Source of the DNA: Microbacterium binotii
GTDB taxonomy: Bacteria; Actinomycetota; Actinomycetes; Actinomycetales; Microbacteriaceae
Direction of reading: 5' to 3'
Length of the DNA: 64,000 nucleotides
Assembly (NCBI RefSeq): GCF_021398715.1
Contig: NZ_CP090347.1
Location: 1,860,001 to 1,924,000, forward strand
A program made the position numbers and the translations under genes. Shown here piece after piece: positions 47,632 through 55,458 of the stretch. The stretch's first letter is position 1. Every line of letters begins with the position of its first letter. Below the pieces are notes generated by a model, which did no database searches, was not told where the DNA came from, and saw only the letters and a list, made by a program, of their open reading frames with translations.

Positions 47632-48864
47632 CTATGCGTCGCGCAGAGCCGTGTCCGGATCGAGCCGCACCGCCCTGACAAGCGGCACCGCGGCTCCGAC
47701 GAGCAGGCCCACGGTCGGGGCGAGTGCTGTCAGGAACAGCCAGGACGCGGCGGGGATCTCCACTGCCGACGAGAACGACAGCCCCCCGAACGTCGCATCG
47801 CGCAGAAGAACGGACACGACCAGGCTGAGGACCACGCCCACGAGCGTTCCCCCGATCCCTGCGAGGAGGCCGAGCAGTCCGAGCTGTGCGCTGTACTGGA
47901 GAGACAGTCTGCGACGCGACCATCCCAGGGCGCGATAGAGCCCGATCTCCCGCTGTCTGTACCGTGTCAGCGACGCCCCGATCGAAAGTCCGCAGCCGAG
48001 GCTGAATATCAGCAGCAGCGCGCTGATCCCGGCGGAGACGATGGTGAGGAACTGGACAACTCCCGGCAGGCTGTCGCTGCGGCTCAGCGTCCCCACGGCG
48101 AACCCGTCGGCTGTCAGATCACGTCGAACGGCATCAACGTCCGCGAGGTCGGACACGGTGACGAAGACCTTCGGGTAGGAGTACGTGGTCTCGAAGTCGG
48201 CGATGTTCCCGCCCTCCCTCAGCGCGGAGAGTTCGACGACCAATGCGGAGGGCGCGTAGATCGCGGACGGCCCATCCAGGCCCTGCAGAGACTCGTCGTA
48301 GACGCCCGCCACATGAACAGTGCGTGTTCTGCTCTCTCCCGCATCCGGCGCGGTCTTCACTGTGTAGCTGATGTCCAGGTCGGAACCGACGAGCCCTTCG
48401 AGCGACTCGCCCTCCCACGTCGACGGCAGCAGCACGTCGTCGGCCGCGAGCGCGGAGTCGGAGCCGGTGGACGAGTCCGCCCCGATCTCCGGGGGCTGCA
48501 CCGAGCTGATCCTCGGTGTCATCCAGAGGACGGGCCCAGGGGCAAGCGGGAACCGATCGTCAGAGACTTGAACGCCGACCTGCAACCACGCCTGCACGTC
48601 CTGAACCCGGGGATCCGCGGCGATCTTCTTCTGCTGCGCTGCGGTGAGCGGGGTGGGCACCCCGTTCGGCAGCGATGAATCGAGCTCGATGGTCCGCAAC
48701 GCGACGTCGCCGGTGAGGAGATCGCTCGTCTTCGTGGCGCTCTGGGCGAGGACAGCCTGCAGGAGGAGCAGGATCGCGGCGCCGGCGGCGATCAGAATGA
48801 GCAGGGCTCGCGCCTGTGAGGCCAGCGAGGGAAGCGTCCTGCGGATCACGGCCCACATTCTCAT
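47632..48864 (-). CDS. ABC transporter permease (MacB/FtsX type)
   Basis: 410 aa. One N-terminal helix (about 19-41), a large extracytoplasmic domain (about 42-275, MacB periplasmic-core-like) and three C-terminal helices (about 278-302, 328-352, 372-395) forming the FtsX domain, with GLYRALGWSRRRLSLQYSAQ in the coupling loop. This architecture belongs to mechanotransmission ABC systems that move lipoproteins, antimicrobial peptides or work on envelope proteins rather than true channels. ATG overlaps the ATPase stop. Last gene of the secreted protein-lipoprotein-ATPase-permease operon. Confidence 0.9.
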   Translation of the reverse strand: MRMWAVIRRTLPSLASQARALLILIAAGAAILLLLQAVLAQSATKTSDLLTGDVALRTIELDSSLPNGVPTPLTAAQQKKIAADPRVQDVQAWLQVGVQVSDDRFPLAPGPVLWMTPRISSVQPPEIGADSSTGSDSALAADDVLLPSTWEGESLEGLVGSDLDISYTVKTAPDAGESRTRTVHVAGVYDESLQGLDGPSAIYAPSALVVELSALREGGNIADFETTYSYPKVFVTVSDLADVDAVRRDLTADGFAVGTLSRSDSLPGVVQFLTIVSAGISALLLIFSLGCGLSIGASLTRYRQREIGLYRALGWSRRRLSLQYSAQLGLLGLLAGIGGTLVGVVLSLVVSVLLRDATFGGLSFSSAVEIPAASWLFLTALAPTVGLLVGAAVPLVRAVRLDPDTALRDA

Positions 48865-49511
48865 CGTGCTCCACCCGCGGTGATGTCGACGCGTCGCTGA
48901 GCGATCCGGTCGACCGCCGCGTCGTGGGAGGCGATGACGATCGCGACTCCCCGGGATGCGGCGCGCGCCAGATCGTCCAGCACATCCCTGCCCGCCTCGG
49001 AGTCCAGGCTGGATGTCGGCTCATCGGCGAGGAGGACACGCGGCTGTTTCGCGAGCGCCCTCACGATCGCCACTCGCTGTTGCTCTCCACCGGAGAGGGT
49101 GGCGGCTTTCGCCGACTCCCGGCCCTTGAGGCCCAGGTGGGCGAGAAGTTCGCGGGCGGCGTCTCTCGGCGCAGCGCGGCGAGACGGGGAGCCGAGGCGC
49201 ACATTGTCCTCCGCGGAAAGGTACGGGAAGAGGTTGCGCTCCTGGAAGACGAAGCCGATCTCGGTCGATCGGATGCGAGAAGCATCCGTGTCGGAGATCG
49301 CCGTCACGTCGCGGCCCTCGAACGCCACTCGTCCTGAGCTGACTGTCGTCAGGAGCCCGAGGATGTTGAGTGCCGTGGACTTGCCTGATCCAGACCGGCC
49401 CGCGAGCCAGACGATCTCACCCGGCCCCACCGTCAAGGTGAAATCCGTCAAGGCATCGACGATCCCGTCTCGGGAACGGTACTGCTTGGAGACGTCCCGG
49501 AGCTCGATCAT
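48861..49511 (-). CDS. ABC transporter ATP-binding protein (LolD/MacB type)
   Basis: 216 aa. Walker A GRSGSGKST (38-46), Q-loop FVFQERNLFPYLS, signature LSGGEQQR, Walker B VLLADEP and H-loop ASHD are all intact. The sequence type (lipoprotein/macrolide/bacteriocin-exporter family) pairs with the FtsX-like permease downstream. Stop-start overlaps on both sides tie lipoprotein, ATPase and permease into one unit. Confidence 0.95.
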   Translation of the reverse strand: MIELRDVSKQYRSRDGIVDALTDFTLTVGPGEIVWLAGRSGSGKSTALNILGLLTTVSSGRVAFEGRDVTAISDTDASRIRSTEIGFVFQERNLFPYLSAEDNVRLGSPSRRAAPRDAARELLAHLGLKGRESAKAATLSGGEQQRVAIVRALAKQPRVLLADEPTSSLDSEAGRDVLDDLARAASRGVAIVIASHDAAVDRIAQRRVDITAGGAR

Positions 49512-51157
49512 GAGGTCGGTTTCCCTTCTTGCTCGCCCGTGACAGGCTGAGCATCGATGAGTTCAAGCGCGTCGGCGGTGAACGGCAGCACGCAGGTGCT
49601 CTCTGACGGCTCCGCACGGAACAACTCGGCGTGTCCGTCACAGCCTCGGAGTGCCGCAAGATGGCCGAGCGCAAGATCGGCGTTCGACATGGCATCCGGT
49701 CCCGCGAAGGGGGCCGCCCTGAGTGCGCTGACCAGCAACTGCACCGGATGATCGTCAGGGTTCTCGAGGATCGTCGGGATCCGGGCGAGGTCTTGCCGAT
49801 GGTCTTCCAACAGCTCTTGCCCGTCCGAGACGCTGTCTGCGTACGGGACGAGCGAGTACAGCAGGTGCAGGGTCTCGTCATCCGTGGTCTCGAACGACTG
49901 AATGCCGATCTCCAGCCGGTCCTGTCCCAGCAGGTCGAACATGCGATCGGCTGACAGGAGCAGCCCGATCTGGGTGACAGGGACGGGGCCCTCGCCCAAG
50001 CGGTCCTCGAGCGTCCGTCTGCCTGCGGTCGAGGCGGCGGTGGAGTCCGGCTTCTGGCCCAACTGCTGGAGGATGTAGGCCGCCTTGAGCAGACCGAGGG
50101 AGTCCTTGCTCTCGATCATGGGGGCGACGAGCGCGTCGACAGCCTCTGCGGTCCCGCCACGGGCAATCCAGGCGAACTGCTCCGCGGGAATCAGGCGCGC
50201 GACTTCGTACGTGCTGTCCAATGTGCCGCTGAGAACGACTGCGGTCTCGATGAGACCCGTGGTCGGGTCGATGCGGTCTTCGATCGCCGCGAAGAGGCCT
50301 TCGAGGGCAGCCGGATCCCCTTCGGCGAGCCCCCACGCAGGAACCGCATACGCGAGGTCGAACTCTCGACCCTCCGTTGCGACCTGCTCAACGAGCGGTG
50401 CGAGGAAGTCACGAGCACGCTCATGTCCGTCGTCACGGCCCGTCGAGAGCACCGCCCACAGGTCCATCACGTCCTCGGTGCGTTCGAGCACCTCCGGCAT
50501 CGGGAGCCGAGGCATCGGCGGCGGTTCCGCGGCTCCGAGAGCGCGCAGTCCCTGTCGCGCCCGGACCTGCAGATACGGGGGCGCGTCTTCCGCGAGGGCG
50601 TCGCTGATCCGGGAGGTCATGCCGGTACGAACGAGGTCGAGCTTCGCGGGATCGAGGACGACCAGCGCCTCAGCGATCGCCGCCAGCTGCGAGATGTCTG
50701 TCTCTGCGCCCTGCCCCGGCGTGGTCGCTTGGGCGAGCACCCGGTCGGTGCAGACGGGATCGATCGCGACCTGTTCCCGGAGAGGCGACGGCAGCCGACT
50801 GACGGCCCAGGTCGCCCACAGGGCATCGTGCTCGCATGCCGCGTGATAGGCGGAGTCGAGCGCATCCGGGTCTTCCGCGGGACGGACCTCGCCGGCGATC
50901 AGCGGAAGGAGGTAGCCGCTGTCGAAGAGCGATGGCAGGCGATCCTCGGCCGCCGGCGGGCGGGCGAAGAGACTGTTGTCAGCTCGAAGCTCGGCGAGTT
51001 CGACCGCGAGGGGTGACAACTCCGGGCTCGGACTCCGGTGTTCCTCAGACGGTGAGCACGCCACGAGGGATGCGGACACGACGAGAAGGCAGCCGACGCC
51101 CAGCTGCTGCCGCACCGGGCGGTGCGGCGCAGTCCGCTGCCGGCTGCCTCCCGTCAC
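49508..51157 (-). CDS. Large lipoprotein of unknown function in the ABC operon
   Basis: 549 aa. Signal peptide with lipobox LVAC (Cys34) and an acidic, Ser/Pro-rich linker. The mature protein is almost entirely predicted helix in short repeated units (for example LAAIAEALVVLDPAKLDLV, VDALVAPMIESKDSLGLLKAAYILQQLG), resembling an alpha-solenoid. Four cysteines (CEHDA, VCTD, RGCDGH, STCVL) could form external disulfides. GTG start 3 bases after the secreted-protein stop. No family recognised. Its position between a secreted protein and a MacB-type transporter suggests it captures or guides that protein. Confidence 0.8.
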   Translation of the reverse strand: MTGGSRQRTAPHRPVRQQLGVGCLLVVSASLVACSPSEEHRSPSPELSPLAVELAELRADNSLFARPPAAEDRLPSLFDSGYLLPLIAGEVRPAEDPDALDSAYHAACEHDALWATWAVSRLPSPLREQVAIDPVCTDRVLAQATTPGQGAETDISQLAAIAEALVVLDPAKLDLVRTGMTSRISDALAEDAPPYLQVRARQGLRALGAAEPPPMPRLPMPEVLERTEDVMDLWAVLSTGRDDGHERARDFLAPLVEQVATEGREFDLAYAVPAWGLAEGDPAALEGLFAAIEDRIDPTTGLIETAVVLSGTLDSTYEVARLIPAEQFAWIARGGTAEAVDALVAPMIESKDSLGLLKAAYILQQLGQKPDSTAASTAGRRTLEDRLGEGPVPVTQIGLLLSADRMFDLLGQDRLEIGIQSFETTDDETLHLLYSLVPYADSVSDGQELLEDHRQDLARIPTILENPDDHPVQLLVSALRAAPFAGPDAMSNADLALGHLAALRGCDGHAELFRAEPSESTCVLPFTADALELIDAQPVTGEQEGKPTS

Positions 51158-51160
51158 GAC

Positions 51161-51637
51161 TCAGACTCCGGCACTCGCGATACGCGTGTTGCCGTAGTGG
51201 AATCCGCTCGCCGTGGTGGTCGCCGAGAGATACCACGTGAGCCAGTTCACGCAGACGTTGCCGGAGATGTAGGCGCCCGTGGCGTTGTAGTTCGTCCAGC
51301 TGGCGGAGGCATCGGCGCCGGAACCGCTGACACTGCCTCCACTGATCGACGCCCCGACACCGTTGGCATGGAACGACGCGACGTCCTTCACCCAGTCGGC
51401 GGTGACGCTGGTCACCGCCGAACTCTGGAAGTCCCCGCATCCCCCTCCGTCGGCGAATGTGGAGATCCACATGTTCGCCGTGATCGAGGCGCCATCGTCG
51501 AAGTACGCGGTGGACGAATTCGAGTTCAACGGCTCGACGACCACGTCATCGGCCGCGTAGGCCGGTGCGGCGATACCTCCCACCAGCATGAGTGCGGCGC
51601 CGGCGGCAGCCGCCACACGCCCGAGTAGCTTGCTCAT
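51161..51637 (-). CDS. Small secreted protein of unknown function
   Basis: 158 aa precursor. A clear Sec signal peptide (basic MSKLLGR, hydrophobic 8-24, APAYA cleavage site after residue 28) leaves a mature protein of about 130 residues, rich in Ser, Thr, Ala, Gly and Asn with only two cysteines (67 and 129), probably one disulfide. Repetitive aromatic motifs such as SWTNYNATGAY and NWLTWYLSATTT suggest an all-beta fold. First gene of a four-gene operon with a lipoprotein and ABC transporter. No match to lactococcin 972 or other bacteriocin families recognised; function unknown. Start chosen by signal peptide shape and the purine-rich AGGAAGGA upstream. Confidence 0.82.
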   Translation of the reverse strand: MSKLLGRVAAAAGAALMLVGGIAAPAYAADDVVVEPLNSNSSTAYFDDGASITANMWISTFADGGGCGDFQSSAVTSVTADWVKDVASFHANGVGASISGGSVSGSGADASASWTNYNATGAYISGNVCVNWLTWYLSATTTASGFHYGNTRIASAGV

Positions 51638-51765
51638 CCTCACTGTCCTTCCTCTCCTTGTGGGTGCCGAACGACGGGATAGACTGTATCCATCGATTGA
51701 CACACTCGGACTGTAACAGGAGATTGATACTGTTTGTCCAGGGTATTCAGAAAGCACGGGAGTAC
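51638..51765. promoter_or_regulatory. Divergent regulatory region of the secreted-protein/ABC and GntR units
   Basis: This 128-bp gap is visibly richer in A and T than its surroundings. It contains GGATAGACTGTATCC (51677-51691, inverted repeat with 5-base arms), two near-identical copies of GATTGAYAC 27 bases apart (51695-51703 and 51722-51730) and the small palindrome CTGTAACAG (51711-51719). TTGACA at 51697-51702 could be a plus-strand -35. These are good candidates for the binding site of the adjacent GntR regulator. Confidence 0.5.
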
Positions 51766-52680
51766 ATGGCGGCCGGACTGATCTTCATAGGCGTCGTCTT
51801 CGTGGCGCTGTCCAGCGTCAGGCTGCGACAGCGCACGCCCGTTCTCGTGAACGAGCCCCCGATGGCGGCCACCGCCGGAGTCGCCGTATCCATCCGCAGG
51901 CGCCTGGGGCTGATGTTCGGGATCGCCGTGATCGCCGCGATCGTGCTCGTGCTGTACGGCGCTGCCGACCCGGCATCGTTCGGCCTCCTCCTCGCGCTCG
52001 CCCCGGGCACCGCGACCGCGATCGCGTTACTCGGTTTCGTCGCCTACCCTTCGCCGCGCCATGCCGCCCGGAGCGTGAGATCCGCGAGTCTGGAACCGCG
52101 TACCCCCGGGCGCTACCTGTCCCGTCGGGCGATCACGGGACCCGCTGTGGCTGCGGCAGGGCTGGTGCTGTTCCTGATCTATGCCGGAGTGACCTCCTCC
52201 ACCGACGACGCCGGCCTGTTCCGCTCGATTGCGCGGGAGGACGATCTCGGCCTACAGGTCGCGGGCCCGTTTCCGGGGTGGTACTACGCACTCCCCCTGA
52301 TATCGCTCACCGTGATCTTGGCGGGATTGACCGCGGCAGCGGTCTGGCGCATCGCAGCGGCTCCCGCGGAGCCGGATGCACGAATGAGAACCTTCGACGT
52401 CTATTGGCGTCGGCGCACCTCACAGCTGGTCGTGCTGCTGAGCACCGTGACCCTCCTGGCTTACACCGTCGGGGTGCTCCTCTTCGCCGGAAGCGCCACC
52501 CAACGCGTCGCGACGGCGGTCGATCAGTCCGGCGAGCCTGTCGTGCACGCGGGGAGCATGATCCTCGGTTGGGTCGAGATCGTCTGCGGTCTCGCCTTGC
52601 TGGCTGTCACCGGCTGGCTCATCCTCGGCATCGCGGAGCGCCTCCGCAGCTTCGCTCTCGCCACCAAGAGCCACACGTGA
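51766..52680 (+). CDS. Seven-helix integral membrane protein of unknown function
   Basis: 304 aa with hydrophobic segments at about 3-18, 47-66, 72-93, 124-143, 174-195, 220-242 and 265-290. Small extracytoplasmic loops; a basic cytoplasmic loop follows helix 3 (YPSPRHAARSVRSASLEPRTPGR). ATG with GGGAG upstream. Its stop overlaps the start of a YtrA-like GntR regulator, the arrangement seen where such regulators control membrane proteins of peptide-antibiotic or envelope-stress response. Divergent from the secreted-protein operon. Confidence 0.8.
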   Translation: MAAGLIFIGVVFVALSSVRLRQRTPVLVNEPPMAATAGVAVSIRRRLGLMFGIAVIAAIVLVLYGAADPASFGLLLALAPGTATAIALLGFVAYPSPRHAARSVRSASLEPRTPGRYLSRRAITGPAVAAAGLVLFLIYAGVTSSTDDAGLFRSIAREDDLGLQVAGPFPGWYYALPLISLTVILAGLTAAAVWRIAAAPAEPDARMRTFDVYWRRRTSQLVVLLSTVTLLAYTVGVLLFAGSATQRVATAVDQSGEPVVHAGSMILGWVEIVCGLALLAVTGWLILGIAERLRSFALATKSHT

Positions 52681-53066
52681 TCACCATCGACGAGCGCAGC
52701 CCGCAGCCCGTCTTCGCTCAGATCCACGATCAGATCGGTGGACTGATTCGCGCCGGCACGCTCCCTGCCGGGCAGAAGCTGCCGTCGGTGCGTCAGCTCG
52801 CGAAGGATCTGCAGGTGGCTGCCGGAACAGTGATGCGCGCGTATACAGAGTTGGAGGCGGACGGACTCATCGAGACGCGGGCGGGAAGCGCGGCTCGCGT
52901 TCGCGCCGGCCACCGCCTGCCGGAAGGCGTGCGAAGCGCCGCCTCCGCGCTGATCTCGGCCGCGCGCCAGCACGACATGAGCATGTGGGACACGGTTCAG
53001 GTGGTTCAAGCGCTGTGGACGACCGAGAGCGAGAATCGCCCCATCCATGACGACGTGATCACCTGA
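52677..53066 (+). CDS. GntR family regulator, YtrA subfamily
   Basis: 129 aa. The N-terminal winged helix-turn-helix (QPVFAQIHDQIGGLIRAGTLPAGQKLPSVRQLAKDL; AAGTVMRAYTELEADGLIETRAGSAARV) fills residues 8-75; the short remaining tail of about 50 residues is the YtrA dimerisation part with no ligand domain. YtrA regulators usually repress their own operon and neighbouring ABC transporter genes and respond to cell-wall-active agents. GTG start within the preceding stop. Followed by a strong bidirectional terminator. Confidence 0.92.
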   Translation: MITIDERSPQPVFAQIHDQIGGLIRAGTLPAGQKLPSVRQLAKDLQVAAGTVMRAYTELEADGLIETRAGSAARVRAGHRLPEGVRSAASALISAARQHDMSMWDTVQVVQALWTTESENRPIHDDVIT

Positions 53067-53073
53067 GTGTGAA

Positions 53074-53108
53074 GATACCCCCCATCTCATGACGAGATGG
53101 GGGGTATC
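53074..53108. terminator. Bidirectional terminator between the GntR gene and tRNA-Ala
   Basis: GATACCCCCCATCTC and GAGATGGGGGGTATC form a perfect 15-bp stem with a 5-base loop, 7 bases after the GntR stop and 6 bases beyond the tRNA 3' end on the other strand. Confidence 0.88.
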
Positions 53109-53114
53109 GGAGGG

Positions 53115-53187
53115 TGGACCTGAGGGGACTCGAACCCCTGACCCCCTGCATGCCATGCAGGTGCGCTACCAGCTGCGCCACAGGCCC
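53115..53187 (-). tRNA. tRNA-Ala (anticodon GGC)
   Basis: 73 bases fold as a normal cloverleaf: acceptor GGGCCTG/CAGGTCC with the G3-U70 wobble that marks alanine tRNAs, D-arm GCGC, anticodon stem CCTGC/GCAGG with loop ATGGCAT (anticodon GGC), T-arm AGGGG/CCCCT with TTCGAGT. Discriminator A; the CCA end is not encoded (ACCC follows). Confidence 0.97.
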
Positions 53188-53254
53188 TCTGTCACCCGTT
53201 CGGGCAACTCATTCAGCTTACAACACGGATGAGCCGTGAGCGAAATCAGCCCGG

Positions 53255-53632
53255 TCACTCCGGGCGCGTCGACACCGGCAGGTCGATGGGAACCGTCGGG
53301 CAGTCCTTCCACAGGCGCTCGAGGCCGTAGAAGACGCGCTCCTGCTCGTGGAAGACGTGCACGACGAGGTCGCCGAAGTCCAGCAGGATCCAGCGCGACT
53401 CCTCGCGACCCTCCCGGCGCAGACGCTTGACGCCGTGCTCGAGCAGCTGCTCCTCGATCTCGTCGGCGATGGCTGCCACGTTGCGCTCGTTGCGCCCCGT
53501 GACCAGAAGGAAGATGTCGACGAGCGGCAGCGGCTCCGAGACGTCGAGGGCCACGAGGTCCTCGCCGCCCTTCGCGTCGGCCGCGCGTGCGGCGATCTGC
53601 AGCACCTCGACGGATGCGTCGGTGAGGGTCAT
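53255..53632 (-). CDS. rsfS: Ribosome silencing factor RsfS
   Basis: 125 aa, DUF143/Iojap fold. Core KGGEDLVALDVSEPLPLVDIFLLVTG, RNVAAIADEIEEQL, and WILLDFGDLVVHVFHEQERVFYGLERLW. Binds uL14 on the 50S subunit and blocks subunit joining in stationary phase. ATG overlaps the stop of the upstream hypothetical gene; third gene of nadD-hypothetical-rsfS. Confidence 0.95.
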   Translation of the reverse strand: MTLTDASVEVLQIAARAADAKGGEDLVALDVSEPLPLVDIFLLVTGRNERNVAAIADEIEEQLLEHGVKRLRREGREESRWILLDFGDLVVHVFHEQERVFYGLERLWKDCPTVPIDLPVSTRPE

Positions 53633-54579
53633 GAGAAAAGTCCTGTCGATACGGCGAACACCAGCACGCCGACCAGCGCGAGTGCGAGCGCACCGGCGGT
53701 GATGGCGAGCACGAGCATGAGGCGGCTGCCCTTCTCGGGCGCCGGCGGGCGGATGATCTCGTCCGCGCTCTTGATGGTGCTGATCGCGGCACTGGCCGCG
53801 ATCGGGGTGGGAGAGGATGCGGGCGGCAGCTCGCCGTCCACGAGAACGGCGTCGGCTTCCTTACCGTCGGTGGTCCCGGGCGCGTGGCCGCGCGAGCCGA
53901 GCCCCTCGGGCAACGCGAAGGTGCCGGTGATGAGCACCTCACCGGTCGCAGCGATGGGCGACGTGAAAGCATCCGCCGACGGCGTCTGCGAAAGGATCAG
54001 GGCGTTCGGCGTCGCGATGCTGCCCGTGGAGCCCTCTCGCGTCAGAAGGTGGTCGAAGGACGGCGGGAGCGCGACCTCGGGGACGCCGTCCTTGAGCAGC
54101 GCGGAGCCGAGCTGCGGCGAAACCACGGGTGCGGGCTCGTCGGCGAGAGCCGCCTCGGCTGCGGCCAGCGGCGTCTCGTCGGCCGGTCGTTCATCCGCAC
54201 CGGGGGTGAACAGCGCCGTCATCCCACCGGTCTCCGGGGCCGAGGAATCCTCCTCGGCGGGCTTCACGGTCGGCGTCTGCTCGGCGGTGTCGGGCGTGAT
54301 CACGGGCACCGACGCGGTGCGGATACGCTCCTGCTCGCGTGCCTGGCGGCGGGTGAGCGGTGAGACGCCCAAGTCGACACTGGCGTCCGCGCGGGGGGCG
54401 GGCGGGACGACGGCCGGCGCGGCGGCGCGTGGAAGCGGCGCGACCGGCTCGGGCTTCGGCTCGGGCTCGCTCGCGGGGGCGTCCTGCGGGTTCTGGATCG
54501 GGGTCGATCCGGTGTTGCGCAGGTCGCGCATCTGGCGCCGGGTCAGCGGCGGAGTGCTGGGCTGGTCAGGGTTGCTCAT
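53629..54579 (-). CDS. Membrane protein with long disordered N-terminal region, between nadD and rsfS
   Basis: 316 aa. Most of the protein (1-280) is low-complexity, rich in Ala, Pro, Glu, Thr and Ser. The motif PLTRRQxR occurs twice, at 11-18 and 74-81. A single hydrophobic segment at about 287-309 close to the C-terminus makes it tail-anchored, with the long N-terminal part in the cytoplasm. Coupled by stop-start overlaps to nadD and rsfS. No catalytic domain recognised. Confidence 0.85.
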   Translation of the reverse strand: MSNPDQPSTPPLTRRQMRDLRNTGSTPIQNPQDAPASEPEPKPEPVAPLPRAAAPAVVPPAPRADASVDLGVSPLTRRQAREQERIRTASVPVITPDTAEQTPTVKPAEEDSSAPETGGMTALFTPGADERPADETPLAAAEAALADEPAPVVSPQLGSALLKDGVPEVALPPSFDHLLTREGSTGSIATPNALILSQTPSADAFTSPIAATGEVLITGTFALPEGLGSRGHAPGTTDGKEADAVLVDGELPPASSPTPIAASAAISTIKSADEIIRPPAPEKGSRLMLVLAITAGALALALVGVLVFAVSTGLFS

Positions 54580-55172
54580 GCCTTACTCCGGTAGAGGTGA
54601 TGCTTCGCAATGTACTGGACGACTCCATCCGGAACGAGGTACCACACCGGTTGACCGTTGTGCACGCGGTTCCGACAGTCCGTCGAAGAGATGGCCAGGG
54701 CCGGGATCTCGAGCAGACTCACGTTCTTGCTCGGCAGACCAGCCGCCGATAGCGGGTGCCCGGGCCGGGAGACCGCCACGAAATGGGCGAGGTCCCACAG
54801 TTCATCATGGTCCCTCCAGCTGAGAATCTGCGCCACGGCATCGGCTCCCGTGATGAAGAAGAGCTCGGCATCGGGTCGCTGGGCCTGGAGGTCTCGGAGG
54901 GTGTCGATCGTGTACGTCGGCCCGGATCGGTCGATGTCGACCCTGCTGACGCTGAAGTCGGGGTTCGAGGCCGTCGCGATCACCGTCATCAGGTAACGGT
55001 GCTCGCTCTCGGTCACCTGCGACTTCTGCCACGGCTCGCCCGTGGGGACGAAGATGACCTCATCGAGGTCGAAGGATGCGGCGACTTCGCTCGCCGCGAC
55101 GAGGTGACCGTGATGAACCGGGTCGAAGGTGCCGCCCATCACCCCGATGCGCGGCGCTCGACCTGCGCTCAT
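54576..55172 (-). CDS. nadD: Nicotinate-nucleotide adenylyltransferase
   Basis: 198 aa. [12 protein letters not shown] (nucleotidyltransferase HxGH-type motif) at 14-25, [23 protein letters not shown] and the ISSTDCR motif near the C-terminus. Joins nicotinate mononucleotide with ATP in NAD synthesis. Full length; starts the nadD-hypothetical-rsfS operon, 11 bases after a small membrane protein gene. Confidence 0.95.
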   Translation of the reverse strand: MSAGRAPRIGVMGGTFDPVHHGHLVAASEVAASFDLDEVIFVPTGEPWQKSQVTESEHRYLMTVIATASNPDFSVSRVDIDRSGPTYTIDTLRDLQAQRPDAELFFITGADAVAQILSWRDHDELWDLAHFVAVSRPGHPLSAAGLPSKNVSLLEIPALAISSTDCRNRVHNGQPVWYLVPDGVVQYIAKHHLYRSKA

Positions 55173-55183
55173 CTGCCCGAGAG

Positions 55184-55408
55184 TCAGTGGCCGTGTCCGT
55201 GCGGTTCGAGATCGGCAGCGTGCTTCTTGGCGTACGCCTCGGCCTTGTGCGCGTGACGGTTGGCGACGTTGCGATACGAGAGGGTCACGAGCGCGAGGGC
55301 GGTGAAGACGAGGAGCGCGAGGATCCCGTATCCGACGGTCTCCGCGGCGACGTTACCGTGGTGCTCGGCCTCCTCGGCGACAAGGGTGAGGAAGGGGGCG
55401 AGGCTCAT
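55184..55408 (-). CDS. Small single-helix membrane protein
   Basis: 74 aa. One transmembrane helix (about 25-44, [21 protein letters not shown]), a short acidic extracytoplasmic start and a His/Lys-rich cytoplasmic tail ([14 protein letters not shown], ending HGHGH). Lies between proA and nadD in the same direction; small proteins like this are common at this place in Microbacteriaceae, by memory. Function unknown. Confidence 0.75.
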   Translation of the reverse strand: MSLAPFLTLVAEEAEHHGNVAAETVGYGILALLVFTALALVTLSYRNVANRHAHKAEAYAKKHAADLEPHGHGH

Positions 55409-55458
55409 CGGTTCTCCGATCGATCGGTGGGGCGCACGGGCGCTCCCAGCTTAGTCTG

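Noticed and set aside
40333..48678. Plus-strand open frames of more than 1300 codons each across the GH3 genes
   Set aside because: They are Arg/Gly/Asp/Val-rich shadow translations with no family motifs, whereas the minus-strand frames encode complete GH3 enzymes and an ABC permease.
51161..51637. Secreted protein as a lactococcin 972-type bacteriocin with ABC immunity genes
   Set aside because: The gene order is reminiscent, but the mature protein lacks the family's Trp/Tyr/Gly/His pattern, is longer, and the permease is not the bacteriocin-associated membrane protein type. Kept as unknown.
53115..53187. tRNA-Ala as an active attachment site of an integrative element
   Set aside because: No integrase gene is in the window and I could not find a second copy of the tRNA 3' end at the other edge of the accessory block.
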